From contig NZ_CP152413.1 in assembly GCF_038967635.1 (NCBI RefSeq), positions 248,001 to 312,000 on the forward strand: a stretch of 64,000 nucleotides of DNA, in the 5' to 3' direction. A program made the position numbers and the translations under genes. Origin of the DNA: Bradyrhizobium sp. B124 (lineage in GTDB: Bacteria > Pseudomonadota > Alphaproteobacteria > Rhizobiales > Xanthobacteraceae). Below are positions 44,678 through 53,379 of this stretch, one piece after another. Positions within the stretch are counted from its first letter, which is position 1; each line of letters starts with the position of its first letter. Under the pieces are notes generated by a model. That model was not told the origin of the DNA and made no database searches. It worked only from the letters and a program-made list of their open reading frames with translations.

Positions 44678-46594
44678 ATGCCGCGCCCGGGAGAGATCAG
44701 CGTGCGCATCGAACACCGCAATTCATCGTCAGGAAATGCCGACGCCGGCTCGACCAAGGGGCTGGCGTTCTGTGCCGGCCTGCTCGTCGGCAGCCTGTTC
44801 GGAAGCGTGACCGCGCAGTGGAGCGAGCGCGAAGGCCTGTTGATGGCGGCCTTCGCGATCATGGCCGTGATCGTCTTCCTGTTGCTGAAGCGGCATGAAA
44901 TCTCCGACGCGCGGCTCGCCACCGAACGCCGCAATCTCATGACCGCCGTGGACAACATTCCACAGGGGCTCGTGCTCTACGATGCGTCGGCGCGCATCAT
45001 TATCTGCAACCGTCCCTACATCGAGATGTTCGGGCTCTCGCCCGATGTGGCGAAGCCCGGCTGCACCATGCAGCGGCTGATCGCGCACCGGCAGGAGACC
45101 GGCTCGTTCGATGGCGACGTCGACGAATTCTGCGATGCCATCATCCGCAATGTGAAGCTCGGCCGCGGGACGCGTCAGCTGACCGAGGCGCCGGGCGGGC
45201 GCGCGATCGAGATCGTCAACAAGCCGCTGCCGGAGGGCGGATGGGTGGCGACCATCGAGGACATCACCGAGCGGACGCGCACCGAGAACAAGATCGCGCA
45301 TATGGCGCACTATGATGCGCTCACCGATCTGCCCAACCGCCTGCTGTTCCGTCAGCGCCTCGAGCAGGCCCTGAAGACGATCGGACCCGATGAACAGATC
45401 GCGGTCATGTATATCGACATCGACGAGTTCAAGAGCGTCAACGACGCGCTCGGCCATCAGATCGGCGACGAGCTGCTGAGGGCCATCGCCGAACGCCTGC
45501 GCTCCTGCTTCGGGGGGACCGATGTGGCGGCGCGGCTCGGCGGCGACGAATTCGCCGTGATCCAGACTGCGGTCCGCGATCAGACCGAGACCATGCAGCT
45601 GCTGGCCTCGATCTATCAGACCATCCGCCAGCCGATCGATTGCAGTGGGCACCTGATCACGACCGACGCCAGCATCGGCATCGCGGTCGCGCCCGCCGAC
45701 GGCCTCGACCTCGATCAATTGCTGCGCAACGCCGACCTCGCGCTCTATGGCGCGAAGAGCGATGGCCGCCGCACCTACCGGTTCTTCGAAACCGGCATGG
45801 ACGCGCGTGCCAAGGCGCGGCGCAGCCTCGAACTGGAATTGCGCCAGGCCATCGCCGACGGCGGCTTCGAGCTGCACTATCAGCCGTTGCTCCATCTCGA
45901 GGACGGCCGGGTCAGCTGTTGCGAGGCACTGGTGCGCTGGCGGCATCCCGAACGCGGCACCATCTCGCCGGCAGATTTCATCCCGGTCGCCGAGGATACC
46001 GGCCTGATCAACGATCTCGGGCACTGGGTGCTCAACACCGCGTGCCGGGAAGCCGTGAACTGGCCGGATCACATCAACGTCGCGGTCAACGTGTCTCCGA
46101 TCCAGTTCAAAAGCCAGACGCTGGCGCTGAACGTCGCCGCCGCGCTCGCGGCGTCGGGGCTCGCGCCCTCGCGGCTCGAGCTCGAGATCACCGAAGCCGT
46201 GCTGATCCGTGACGACGAGGCTGCGCTCGATATCCTGCATCAGCTGCGCGAGCTCGGCGTCCGGATCGCGCTCGACGATTTCGGCACCGGCTATTCGTCG
46301 CTGAGCTATCTGCAGCGCTTCCCGTTCGACAAGATCAAGATCGATCGCGCCTTCATCAAGGATCTCGCCGGGACCGGCGCGTCGTCCACGATCGTCCAGG
46401 CCGTCGTGAACATTGCTGCCGCGAGCGATATGACGACGACCGCGGAGGGCGTCGAGACCGAGCAGCAGCGCAACCTGCTCCGCAGCCTCGGCTGCACCGA
46501 GATGCAGGGCTTTCTGTTCAGCCGGCCGGTGCCGGATGTCGAAATCCGCAAACTGCTGTCGTTGCATCGCGAGAGGGCCGTCTCGGTCGCCTGA
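44678..46594 (+). CDS. PAS-GGDEF-EAL cyclic-di-GMP protein
   Basis: A 638-aa inner-membrane protein: two hydrophobic helices (about residues 27-70), a PAS domain (about 85-205), a GGDEF domain (core GGDEF at 288-292) and an EAL domain (EALVRW at 416, DDFGTGYSSLSYL, EGVET). Both catalytic signatures are intact, so it may make and break cyclic di-GMP. The inhibitory RxxD site upstream of GGDEF is replaced by GGTD. A GTG at 44702 follows GGGAGAG and may be the true start, eight codons inside the ATG used here. Confidence 0.9.
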   Translation: MPRPGEISVRIEHRNSSSGNADAGSTKGLAFCAGLLVGSLFGSVTAQWSEREGLLMAAFAIMAVIVFLLLKRHEISDARLATERRNLMTAVDNIPQGLVLYDASARIIICNRPYIEMFGLSPDVAKPGCTMQRLIAHRQETGSFDGDVDEFCDAIIRNVKLGRGTRQLTEAPGGRAIEIVNKPLPEGGWVATIEDITERTRTENKIAHMAHYDALTDLPNRLLFRQRLEQALKTIGPDEQIAVMYIDIDEFKSVNDALGHQIGDELLRAIAERLRSCFGGTDVAARLGGDEFAVIQTAVRDQTETMQLLASIYQTIRQPIDCSGHLITTDASIGIAVAPADGLDLDQLLRNADLALYGAKSDGRRTYRFFETGMDARAKARRSLELELRQAIADGGFELHYQPLLHLEDGRVSCCEALVRWRHPERGTISPADFIPVAEDTGLINDLGHWVLNTACREAVNWPDHINVAVNVSPIQFKSQTLALNVAAALAASGLAPSRLELEITEAVLIRDDEAALDILHQLRELGVRIALDDFGTGYSSLSYLQRFPFDKIKIDRAFIKDLAGTGASSTIVQAVVNIAAASDMTTTAEGVETEQQRNLLRSLGCTEMQGFLFSRPVPDVEIRKLLSLHRERAVSVA

Positions 46595-46689
46595 CCGCCG
46601 GCCCCGGCCGCTTTCAATATGTGATTTCAGCCACGGAATGCCGCGCGAGCGCCGGCCATCTTGTCGATACGCAACAAGAGGGCTCCGCC

Positions 46690-46875
46690 ATGTACATTCT
46701 CGTGAACGCGCTTCTCGTTCTGGCGATCGCGTTCTTCTTCTTCCTGCCGATGACCGATCGCCGTACCGCGCGGATGAAGCTCTGCATGGTGTGCGCGCTC
46801 GCCGTTGCGCTGACGGTGTCGGCGACCCTATCCCGGCCGCACGGTCCGGCACCGGTGATGGTGTCGAAGGGCTAG
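46690..46875 (+). CDS. Small two-helix membrane protein
   Basis: A 61-aa protein, MYILVNALLVLAIAFFFF at the N-terminus and a second hydrophobic segment at about residues 33-46. Function is unknown. Ends with a short proline-rich tail. The codon use is normal. It lies 95 bp downstream of the GGDEF-EAL gene. A longer frame from 46621 would add an unlikely leader. Such tiny membrane proteins are often conserved within Bradyrhizobium; I give it moderate confidence. Confidence 0.5.
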   Translation: MYILVNALLVLAIAFFFFLPMTDRRTARMKLCMVCALAVALTVSATLSRPHGPAPVMVSKG

Positions 46876-46943
46876 GCACGCATGCTGGCCTCAACGGCTG
46901 CCGCAATTTCCAGTCTCAACATTTTGTTGACGGGACCTAATCC

Positions 46944-46961
46944 TTTGTACACTAGTACAAA
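46944..46961 (+). promoter_or_regulatory. Inverted-repeat operator upstream of the VOC gene
   Basis: TTTGTAC and GTACAAA are exact complements separated by ACTA. A TTGACG (46927-46932) lies 15 bp before TACACT (46948-46953), so the repeat may overlap the -10. It may be a GntR- or MarR-type site; no regulator gene is adjacent. Confidence 0.45.
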
Positions 46962-47036
46962 TCGACGCACCGAAGCTCGCGCGCCAGAGCGGCAAGCCGT
47001 CGATCGGGCGTCGTCGTCGTGGAAGGAGCCCGCCCC

Positions 47037-47993
47037 ATGCAGCCGGAACCGATCTTCGATCTCGCGCATCTCGGGCACATGGAGCTGCTGACGCCGAAAC
47101 CGGACGAGAGCCTGAAGTTCTTCGTCGACGTCATGGGCATGACCGTCAGCGGCAGGAAGGGCGGGTCGGTCTATCTGCGCGGCTGGGACGATTACGAGCG
47201 CTACTCGCTGAAGCTGACCGCGTCGAACACCTCCGGCATGGAGCACATGGCGCTGCGGGCCCGCAGCCCGCAGGCGCTCGAACGCCGCGTCGCCGCGCTG
47301 AAGGGCTCGGGCTTCGACATCGGCTGGATCGATGGCGACATGGGGCAGGGACCGGCATTCCGCTGCCGCGATCCCGACGGCCACGTCATCGAGCTCTATT
47401 ACGAGACCGAATGGTACGAGGCGCCGGCCGAGCTGAAGCCCGCGTTGAAGAACCAGGCGCAACGTTTTCCGGCGCGCGGAGTCAATGTCCGCCGGCTCGA
47501 CCATCTCAACTGCCTCGCGGTCGACATCAAGGCCAATCGCTTGTTCTTCGAGACCTACCTGGGGTGCCGCACCACCGAGCAGATCGTGCTCAACGACGGC
47601 ACCGAAGCGGCGATGTGGATGACGATGTCGAACAAGAGCTACGACTTCGCCTATACCCGCGATCATTACGGCAAGATGGGCCGCTTCCATCATGTGACCT
47701 ATGCGCTCGACAGCCGCGAGGAGATCCTGCGCGCGGCGGATGTTTTTCTCGAGAACGGCGTGCATATCGAAACCGGACCGCACAAGCATGCGATCCAGCA
47801 GACGTTCTTTCTCTATGTCTATGAGCCCGGCGGCAATCGCGTCGAGGTCGCCAATGCAGGAGCCCGCCTGATCCTCGCGCCGGACTGGAAGCCGATCGTG
47901 TGGACCGAGGAGGAGCGCAAGAAGGGCCAGGCCTGGGGGCTGAAGACGATCGAGTCGTTCCACACCCACGGTACGCCGCCGGTGATCGACTAG
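47037..47993 (+). CDS. VOC family extradiol (catechol 2,3-dioxygenase-like) protein
   Basis: A 318-aa protein with two tandem vicinal-oxygen-chelate modules. Candidate metal ligands of a type-I extradiol dioxygenase are present: His in RRLDHLNCLA, His in FHHVTYAL and Glu in EPGGNRVEV. It should cleave a catechol-like ring between C2 and C3 with Fe(II), but the real substrate is unknown. ATG 47037 follows GGAAGGAG. A 7-bp inverted repeat lies 76 bp upstream. No downstream catabolic genes are adjacent, unlike a classical meta-cleavage operon. Confidence 0.87.
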   Translation: MQPEPIFDLAHLGHMELLTPKPDESLKFFVDVMGMTVSGRKGGSVYLRGWDDYERYSLKLTASNTSGMEHMALRARSPQALERRVAALKGSGFDIGWIDGDMGQGPAFRCRDPDGHVIELYYETEWYEAPAELKPALKNQAQRFPARGVNVRRLDHLNCLAVDIKANRLFFETYLGCRTTEQIVLNDGTEAAMWMTMSNKSYDFAYTRDHYGKMGRFHHVTYALDSREEILRAADVFLENGVHIETGPHKHAIQQTFFLYVYEPGGNRVEVANAGARLILAPDWKPIVWTEEERKKGQAWGLKTIESFHTHGTPPVID

Positions 47994-48149
47994 ATGCTCG
48001 ACCGCCGCAAGCAAACTGATCCCGCGCGTCGATACGTCGCCTCGAACACGCGCGGTCGGACGACAACATGGATGCGTAGCCGGTATAATCCGCTTTGAGA
48101 GGGCGGACGCTGCGTCGCGCGCGGCGCGTGAACGGTGAGAACAGGCACA

Positions 48150-48620
48150 ATGGCTGGCAGGACGCCCAAGACGTCGGCGAAGAGCGCAAGGAAGGGAGCT
48201 GCGAAGCGCGGGGCTGCAAAGCCGCGCCTGCTCGCAGGCGGCAATCCGCAGATCGCAAAGGGGTATGGTGACGCTCCGGTGCAAGCCTTTATCGCGGCGA
48301 TGCCGGGGTGGAAGCGCGACGTCGGACGCAAGCTTGACGCTCTCATCGTGCGTACCATCCCCGGCGTGCACAAGGCGGTGAAATGGAACTCGCCGCTCTA
48401 CGGCATCGAAGGCGATGGCTGGTTCCTCGGCATCCATGTCTTCACGCGCTATGTCAAAGTGGCATTCTTTCGCGGCGCATCGCTGCACCCGATGCCGCCG
48501 GGCGAGTCCAAGCAGCAGCACACGCGTTATCTCGATATTCATGAGAACGACGAGCTCGACGAAACCCAGTTCACCGCCTGGGTGAAGCAAGCCAGTCAAT
48601 TGCCCGGCGAACGGATGTGA
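48150..48620 (+). CDS. DUF1801 domain-containing protein
   Basis: A 156-aa protein. The first 28 residues are Lys/Arg/Ala-rich and basic; the rest is the DUF1801/YdhG-like fold, with VKWNSPLYGIEGDGWFLG and IHVFTRYVKVAFFRG typical. Function is unknown; members have been linked to iron or sulfur homeostasis without a proven reaction. I chose ATG 48150; a GTG at 48135 is in frame just upstream. The basic N-terminal extension is reminiscent of nucleic-acid binding. It lies between unrelated plus-strand genes. Confidence 0.8.
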   Translation: MAGRTPKTSAKSARKGAAKRGAAKPRLLAGGNPQIAKGYGDAPVQAFIAAMPGWKRDVGRKLDALIVRTIPGVHKAVKWNSPLYGIEGDGWFLGIHVFTRYVKVAFFRGASLHPMPPGESKQQHTRYLDIHENDELDETQFTAWVKQASQLPGERM

Positions 48621-48729
48621 ATGGCCACGCAGGTCAGGATCGGCGGGCAATGGCCACGACGCGCCGTCGATGCAGCCCTGCGCGCGCGAGCGTTGCCTCG
48701 CCTCGGGCATTTGGTGTTAGGCTGCACTG

Positions 48730-48816
48730 AAGCACGATGAATCGTCATCGTGCTTCAGGTTGTTGTCCTGGCATGATCCTCTCGGAAAAACTGCTTCGCA
48801 CTTTTCCGGATCATGC
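48730..48816. repeat. Dispersed double-hairpin repeat, family B copy 3
   Basis: AAGCACGATG pairs with CATCGTGCTT; then GCATGATC and GATCATGC, with inner GGAAAAA and TTTTCC, form the second hairpin. It lies 27 bp before the soxC-type start codon, so the hairpins would fall in its leader. Confidence 0.85.
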
Positions 48817-48842
48817 TCTGGTAACGTCAGAGGGAAACGTCG

Positions 48843-50120
48843 ATGAGCGAACACACGACGGACAAGCGCGTGCGAGAGGCGTCTCGCAGGCGGTTTCTTC
48901 AGGCGGGCGCAGCACTGGCCGGTGGCTCCGCGATATCTGGAGTTGCCGGTTCTACCGCGCTTGCCGAACAGGGGAATAATCTTCCGCCCAACGTGCCGGA
49001 ATGGATGAAAGCGCCCGGCGATCCGATGGGAAGCCAGCCCTATGGCACGCCGTCGGTTCACGAGAAGGGCGTCGTCAAGAACATCTCGAAGACGCTGCCG
49101 CAATATATCTCCGCGTCGGGCCGCACGCCGTTGCAGGAGCTCGACGGCATCATCACGCCGAACGGCCTGTTCTACGAGCGCCATCATGGCGGCGTGCCGA
49201 CCATCGATCCGGCCGAGCACCGGCTGATGTTGCACGGCATGGTCGATCGCCCGCTGGTGTTCACGATGGAGGACATCCGCCGCTTTCCGTCGCAGTCGCG
49301 CATCCACTTCCTCGAGTGTTCCGGCAATCCGGTCTACACCAAGCCCTACGGCAAGACGGCTTCCGACCTCGTCGGCCTGCTGAGCTGCGCGGAATGGACC
49401 GGCGTGCCGCTGAAGACGGTACTGGACGAAGCCGGCCTGCAGGCCGGCGCCAAATGGATCGTGGCCGAAGGCGCCGACGCCGCCGCGTTGACGCGCTCGA
49501 TCCCGATCGAGAAGTGCCTCGACGACGCCATGCTGGTCTACAGCCAGAACGGCGAGCGGCTGCGTCCGCAGCAGGGTTATCCGCTGCGCCTGTTGCTGCC
49601 GGGCTTCGAGGGCAACATGAACGTGAAATGGCTGCGGCGGCTCAAGGTCGTCGCCGAGCCGGCGTATTCGCGCGAGGAGACCTCGAAATACACCGACCCG
49701 ATGCCGGACGGTACGTCGCGCGAATTCACCTTCTACATGGAGGCCAAGTCGATCATCACGCGGCCGTCCGGCGGCCAGAAGCTGACCACGCACGGCTTTC
49801 ACGAGATCACCGGGATAGCGTGGAGCGGCCACGGCAAGATCAAGAGCGTCGAGATCTCGCTCGACGAAAGCAAGAGCTGGCAGCAGGCGGAGCTGCAGGA
49901 GCCGGTGCTGACGCGCGCGCTCACGCGCTTCCGTTTGCCCTGGCACTGGGACGGCACCCCCGCAGTGATCCAGAGCCGCGCCATCGACGAGACCGGCTAC
50001 GTGCAACCGACGCTCGCGGAATTGGTGGCGGTACGCGGTCTCAACTCGTTCTACCACAACAACGCGATCTGGCCCTGGCGCATCGATGCGAATGGCGAGG
50101 TGACCAATGGCCAGGCGTAA
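48843..50120 (+). CDS. soxC: Sulfite dehydrogenase molybdenum subunit (SoxC/SorA-like)
   Basis: A 425-aa exported molybdoenzyme. A twin-arginine signal (RRRFLQAGAALAGG at about residues 15-28) sends the folded protein to the periplasm. The molybdopterin-ligating Cys159 is in FLECSGNP, followed by the Mo-Co dimerisation domain from about residue 290. It oxidises sulfite or the thiosulfate-derived sulfane intermediate, passing electrons to the cytochrome encoded next, whose ATG overlaps it by 14 bp. No soxXYZAB genes lie in the window. SoxC and SorA are close; the symbol is tentative. Confidence 0.87.
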   Translation: MSEHTTDKRVREASRRRFLQAGAALAGGSAISGVAGSTALAEQGNNLPPNVPEWMKAPGDPMGSQPYGTPSVHEKGVVKNISKTLPQYISASGRTPLQELDGIITPNGLFYERHHGGVPTIDPAEHRLMLHGMVDRPLVFTMEDIRRFPSQSRIHFLECSGNPVYTKPYGKTASDLVGLLSCAEWTGVPLKTVLDEAGLQAGAKWIVAEGADAAALTRSIPIEKCLDDAMLVYSQNGERLRPQQGYPLRLLLPGFEGNMNVKWLRRLKVVAEPAYSREETSKYTDPMPDGTSREFTFYMEAKSIITRPSGGQKLTTHGFHEITGIAWSGHGKIKSVEISLDESKSWQQAELQEPVLTRALTRFRLPWHWDGTPAVIQSRAIDETGYVQPTLAELVAVRGLNSFYHNNAIWPWRIDANGEVTNGQA

Positions 50121-50652
50121 TCTGAAGGCCGCCGCGCTGGTGAGTGCGGTCGCGATACTCGGCGCAGCTGTTCATGCCGAGGAGCGCTACGGCATCGGCC
50201 GTGTGGCTACGCCGTCGGAGATCGCCGGCTGGAACATCGATATCGGCCGTGACGGCGCGGCGTTGCCGCCGGGCAGCGGCAGCGTGGAGCGCGGCCGCAT
50301 CGTGTTCGGCGAGCAATGCGCGGCGTGCCATGGCGACAGCGGGCAGGGCGGCGTCGGTGACCGCCTGGTCGGCGGGCAGGGCACGCTGGCGAGCCCAAAG
50401 CCGATCCGCACCGTCGGCAGCTACTGGCCCTATGCCCCGACGTTGTTCGACTATATCCGACGCGCGATGCCGCAGAACGCGCCGCAGTCGCTGAGCAATG
50501 AGGACGTCTACGCGGTGTCCGCCTACATCCTCAGCCTCAACGGCATCGTCCCCGCCAATGCGGTGCTTGATGCGAAGTCGCTCGCCGCCGTCAAAATGCC
50601 AAACCGCGACGGGTTCGTCTCCGACCCGCGGCCTGACGTGCATAATCGGTGA
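50107..50652 (+). CDS. c-type cytochrome subunit of sulfite dehydrogenase (SoxD/SorB-like)
   Basis: A 181-aa periplasmic cytochrome: signal peptide residues 1-24 (ending VHA), one heme motif CAACH (Cys71, Cys74, His75), and a Met (in AMPQNAP or KMPNRDGF) as likely sixth ligand. One heme fits the shorter SorB or the N-terminal half of a SoxD. KMPNRDGF near the C-terminus is typical of SoxD. It receives electrons from the SoxC-like molybdenum subunit. It overlaps the upstream gene by 14 bp, so translation is coupled. Confidence 0.87.
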   Translation: MARRNLKAAALVSAVAILGAAVHAEERYGIGRVATPSEIAGWNIDIGRDGAALPPGSGSVERGRIVFGEQCAACHGDSGQGGVGDRLVGGQGTLASPKPIRTVGSYWPYAPTLFDYIRRAMPQNAPQSLSNEDVYAVSAYILSLNGIVPANAVLDAKSLAAVKMPNRDGFVSDPRPDVHNR

Positions 50653-50844
50653 AGCGCAGTCCGCGCGGCCGCCGCGCGCCGCGGTCGTCGCACCACGCCG
50701 GCGGCTGCCTCGCGGCATTGTGACCTGGTTTGCCCCTGCATCGGGAGTTTGGCCGTCACCACATCAGTTCTGGGCACAGGGACGGCGCTGCCGCCCTTGC
50801 GTAGTTTCTTGGACAAATTTCAATTGATCCATCGGAGAGGTCCT

Positions 50845-51150
50845 ATGGCCGCACTCAAGGCCGTTGCAGCCGCTGTGCTGCTCGTGGGAATGACGTTCAC
50901 GCCAGTCTCGGCCCAGATGTCGGAGCCGGCACTTTTCGACGCGCAGAATCCCGGGCGGAGTGCGATCAACGGCGGTGCCCTGACGCCGTGGGGCGAGGCC
51001 CAGCAGGCGGCGCAACGCGGCGGCAACCCGGCGAATGCTTATGGCGCCATACCGGCGGCGCCATCGTCCTCTTGCGCGCGCTATCGTTCGTTCGATCCTG
51101 CGTCCGGTACCTTCCTTGGCCGCGACGGCCGCCGCCATCCCTGCCAATAG
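50845..51150 (+). CDS. BA14K family secreted protein
   Basis: A 101-aa protein with a signal peptide (residues 1-22, ending VSAQ) and the BA14K end motif YRSFDPASGTFLGRDGRRHP C. BA14K is a lectin-like immunoreactive protein first known from Brucella; in rhizobia the role is unknown. The two flanking Cys of the motif are present. ATG 50845 follows GGAGAGG. Pro/Ala/Gly-rich linker in the middle. It has no evident operon partner; the 190 bp upstream of it lack features. Confidence 0.75.
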   Translation: MAALKAVAAAVLLVGMTFTPVSAQMSEPALFDAQNPGRSAINGGALTPWGEAQQAAQRGGNPANAYGAIPAAPSSSCARYRSFDPASGTFLGRDGRRHPCQ

Positions 51151-51297
51151 GGCCCCGCATCCGCGCTTGGCCGTCGTTCTTGGCGGTGGATAAGCTCGCG
51201 GGCGGTCGCCCGGTGCGCGAACGCCTGGACGCCCGGCGCGTTATAGTCCGCTGATCGTGTCGGGTCCCGCCGGGCCCGAGCGGCGGAGGCAGCTGGC

Positions 51298-52797
51298 GTG
51301 ACAGACACCTTGGCCGGTTTCTGGGACCGAAAGTCGACCGCTGAGCTGTTGCGGGAAGCGGCGCGTGCCGACGGCGACGCGGAGACGCCGGTCTTCAAGC
51401 GCTCGCTCTCGGCGTTGCAGCTGGTCACGCTCGGCATCGGCGGCATCATCGGCGCCGGCATCTTCGTGCTGACGGGCCACGCGGCCGCCGCCAATGCCGG
51501 ACCCGCCGTCACGCTCTCCTTCATGCTTGGCGCCGTCGCCTGCGCCTTCGCCGGCCTGTGCTACGCCGAGATGGCGTCGACCGTGCCGATCTGCGGCAGC
51601 GCCTACACTTACGCTTACGCCACGCTCGGCGAACTGATCGCCTGGATCATCGGCTGGGACCTGATCCTCGAATATGCGGTCGGCGCGATCGCGGTCTCGG
51701 TCGGATGGTCCGGCTATTTCGTCAGCCTGATGCGCGATTTCGGCATCAACCTGCCGCAGCAATTCACCTCGGCGCCGCTCGCCTACGACGCCAACACCGG
51801 TGTGTGGTCGTCGACCGGCGCGGTGATCAACATCCCGGCGATGGCGATCATCGCTTTCGTCGCCGCGCTGCTTGTGGTCGGCATCCGCGAGTCCGCGCGC
51901 TTCACCAGCTTCGTCGTCGTGGTCAAGCTCGTCGTCATCGCATTGTTTCTCGCGACCGCAGCCTCTTCGGTATCGCTGGCGAACTGGGTGACGGCAAGCA
52001 ATCCGTCAGGTGCGCTGATCCCGCCGAATGCCGGTCCCGGCGTATTCGGCTGGTCCGGCGTCGTCCGCGGCGCGGCGGTGGTGTTCTTCGCTTATATCGG
52101 CTTCGACGCGATCTCGACCGCCGCGCAGGAGGCGAAGACGCCGGAGCGCGACATGCCGATCGGCATTCTCGGCTCGCTCGTGATCTGCGCCGCGCTCTAT
52201 GTCGCGGTCGGCTTCGTGCTGACCGGCATCGTACCGTACGACAAGCTGAGCGTGCCCGATCCGATCGCCGTCGGCATCGATGGGGTCGGGATCGGCTGGC
52301 TCGGTCCCTTCATCAAGCTCGGCATCCTGTTCGGGCTGACGTCGGTGATCCTCATCATGCTGCTGGCGCAGCCGCGGATCTTCCGTGCCATGGCGCATGA
52401 CGGGCTGCTGCCGGGCATCGCCGCAAGGATCCATCCGCGCTTCCAGACGCCCTATGTCTCGACCATCTTCGCCGGCAGCGTCGCTGCTGCTCTCGGCGGG
52501 CTGCTGCCGATCGGGCTGGTCGGCGAACTCGTCTCGATCGGCACGCTGTTCGCATTCACGGTGGTCTCGATCGGAACCCTGGTGCTGCGTCTGCGCGATC
52601 CGGACTTGCCGCGTCCGTTCAGGGCGCCGGCGATCTGGCTGGTGGCGCCGGCTGCCGCGGGAACGTCGCTGTTCCTGATGTTCGGCCTGCCGCCCGACAC
52701 CTGGATCAGGCTCGCGGTGTGGCTCGTGATCGGGCTTGTGATCTATGCGGCCTACGGCCGACGCCACAGCCGGCTGCGGGCGAGGGGTGGGGTGTAA
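51298..52797 (+). CDS. APC-superfamily amino acid permease (CAT/YfnA-like)
   Basis: A 499-aa transporter with about twelve to fourteen helices. [15 protein letters not shown] (about residues 47-61) and [25 protein letters not shown] are the signature segments. It resembles the cationic amino acid transporter group; the substrate may be a basic or branched amino acid. The first 35 residues are hydrophilic. GTG 51298 is used. It lies upstream of gamma-glutamyltransferase but is separated by a repeat and a gene remnant, so no functional link is proven. Confidence 0.87.
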   Translation: MTDTLAGFWDRKSTAELLREAARADGDAETPVFKRSLSALQLVTLGIGGIIGAGIFVLTGHAAAANAGPAVTLSFMLGAVACAFAGLCYAEMASTVPICGSAYTYAYATLGELIAWIIGWDLILEYAVGAIAVSVGWSGYFVSLMRDFGINLPQQFTSAPLAYDANTGVWSSTGAVINIPAMAIIAFVAALLVVGIRESARFTSFVVVVKLVVIALFLATAASSVSLANWVTASNPSGALIPPNAGPGVFGWSGVVRGAAVVFFAYIGFDAISTAAQEAKTPERDMPIGILGSLVICAALYVAVGFVLTGIVPYDKLSVPDPIAVGIDGVGIGWLGPFIKLGILFGLTSVILIMLLAQPRIFRAMAHDGLLPGIAARIHPRFQTPYVSTIFAGSVAAALGGLLPIGLVGELVSIGTLFAFTVVSIGTLVLRLRDPDLPRPFRAPAIWLVAPAAAGTSLFLMFGLPPDTWIRLAVWLVIGLVIYAAYGRRHSRLRARGGV

Positions 52798-52854
52798 GCG
52801 CGGCGAGGATTCGCCTTGTGCGGGATAGTGCGAGCCTGTCTCCGCCAAGAGACT

Positions 52855-52976
52855 GTCGTCCCTGCGAAAGCAGGGACCCATACGCCGCGGCGCGGTGTTG
52901 TGGGTGGGATTCGTTGTTCCAGCGCAGCAACTAATCAACATTCGTGGTTATGGGTCCCAGCTTTCGCAGGGACGAC
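52855..52976. repeat. Palindromic repeat, family E copy 2
   Basis: GTCGTCCCTGCGAAAGCAGG and CCCAGCTTTCGCAGGGACGAC frame about 80 bp with the word GTGGTTATGGGTCCC. It matches the arms of 24817-24938. Confidence 0.85.
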
Positions 52977-53023
52977 ACCGAATTTGTTGCGGCATTGAAA
53001 GTCAAACGTCCGCGGCCAAAGGT

Positions 53024-53224
53024 TCACTCGATCGCCTGCAACGCGCGGCGGATCGCCGCGAAGATCGCCTCGATCTGCTCCTCGGTGATGATCAGGGGCG
53101 GTGAGATCATCAATGTATCGGCGGCGGCGCGGAGCAGGATTCTCTCGTCGTCGTAGCATCGCCGGGCGCATTCGGGACCGCGCATGCCGACCGCGCCGTC
53201 GCGCGGCTTCAGATCGATCGCGGC
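53024..53224 (-). pseudogene. C-terminal fragment of a class-III aminotransferase
   Basis: The minus strand from 53224 to the TGA at 53026-53024 encodes 66 residues that read like the end of an omega-amino-acid or acetylornithine-type aminotransferase: AAIDLKPRDG, then AVGMRGPECARR, then ILLRAAADTLMISPPLIITE and EQIEAIFAAIRRALQAIE. The catalytic large domain is not present upstream, so this is a truncated remnant. It is next to a family E repeat. Confidence 0.75.
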
Positions 53225-53379
53225 CGGGCAAGCGGCCGCGCGCGTCGGGCTGACGGGAAGTCAAGGCCGACGCGGCGCGCGACGAGCCTATAGTGCGCGG
53301 GCGCGCGGCCTGTTACACTTGCTCGCTCCGATAGAAGGAACATACGCCGCACCCAAACGGCGCAATCGGGGGAACTCCA

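Larger units (their letters stand above)
52798..53379. other. Gap holding repeat and gene remnant
   Basis: The 580-bp interval contains a family E repeat (52855-52976), a class-III aminotransferase fragment (53024-53224) on the minus strand and the ggt promoter region. No intact gene is present. Confidence 0.7.

Noticed and set aside
46872..48710. Long open frame antisense to the VOC and DUF1801 genes
   Set aside because: It spans two clear genes and intergenic DNA; it lacks any domain and is typical of high-GC open frames.
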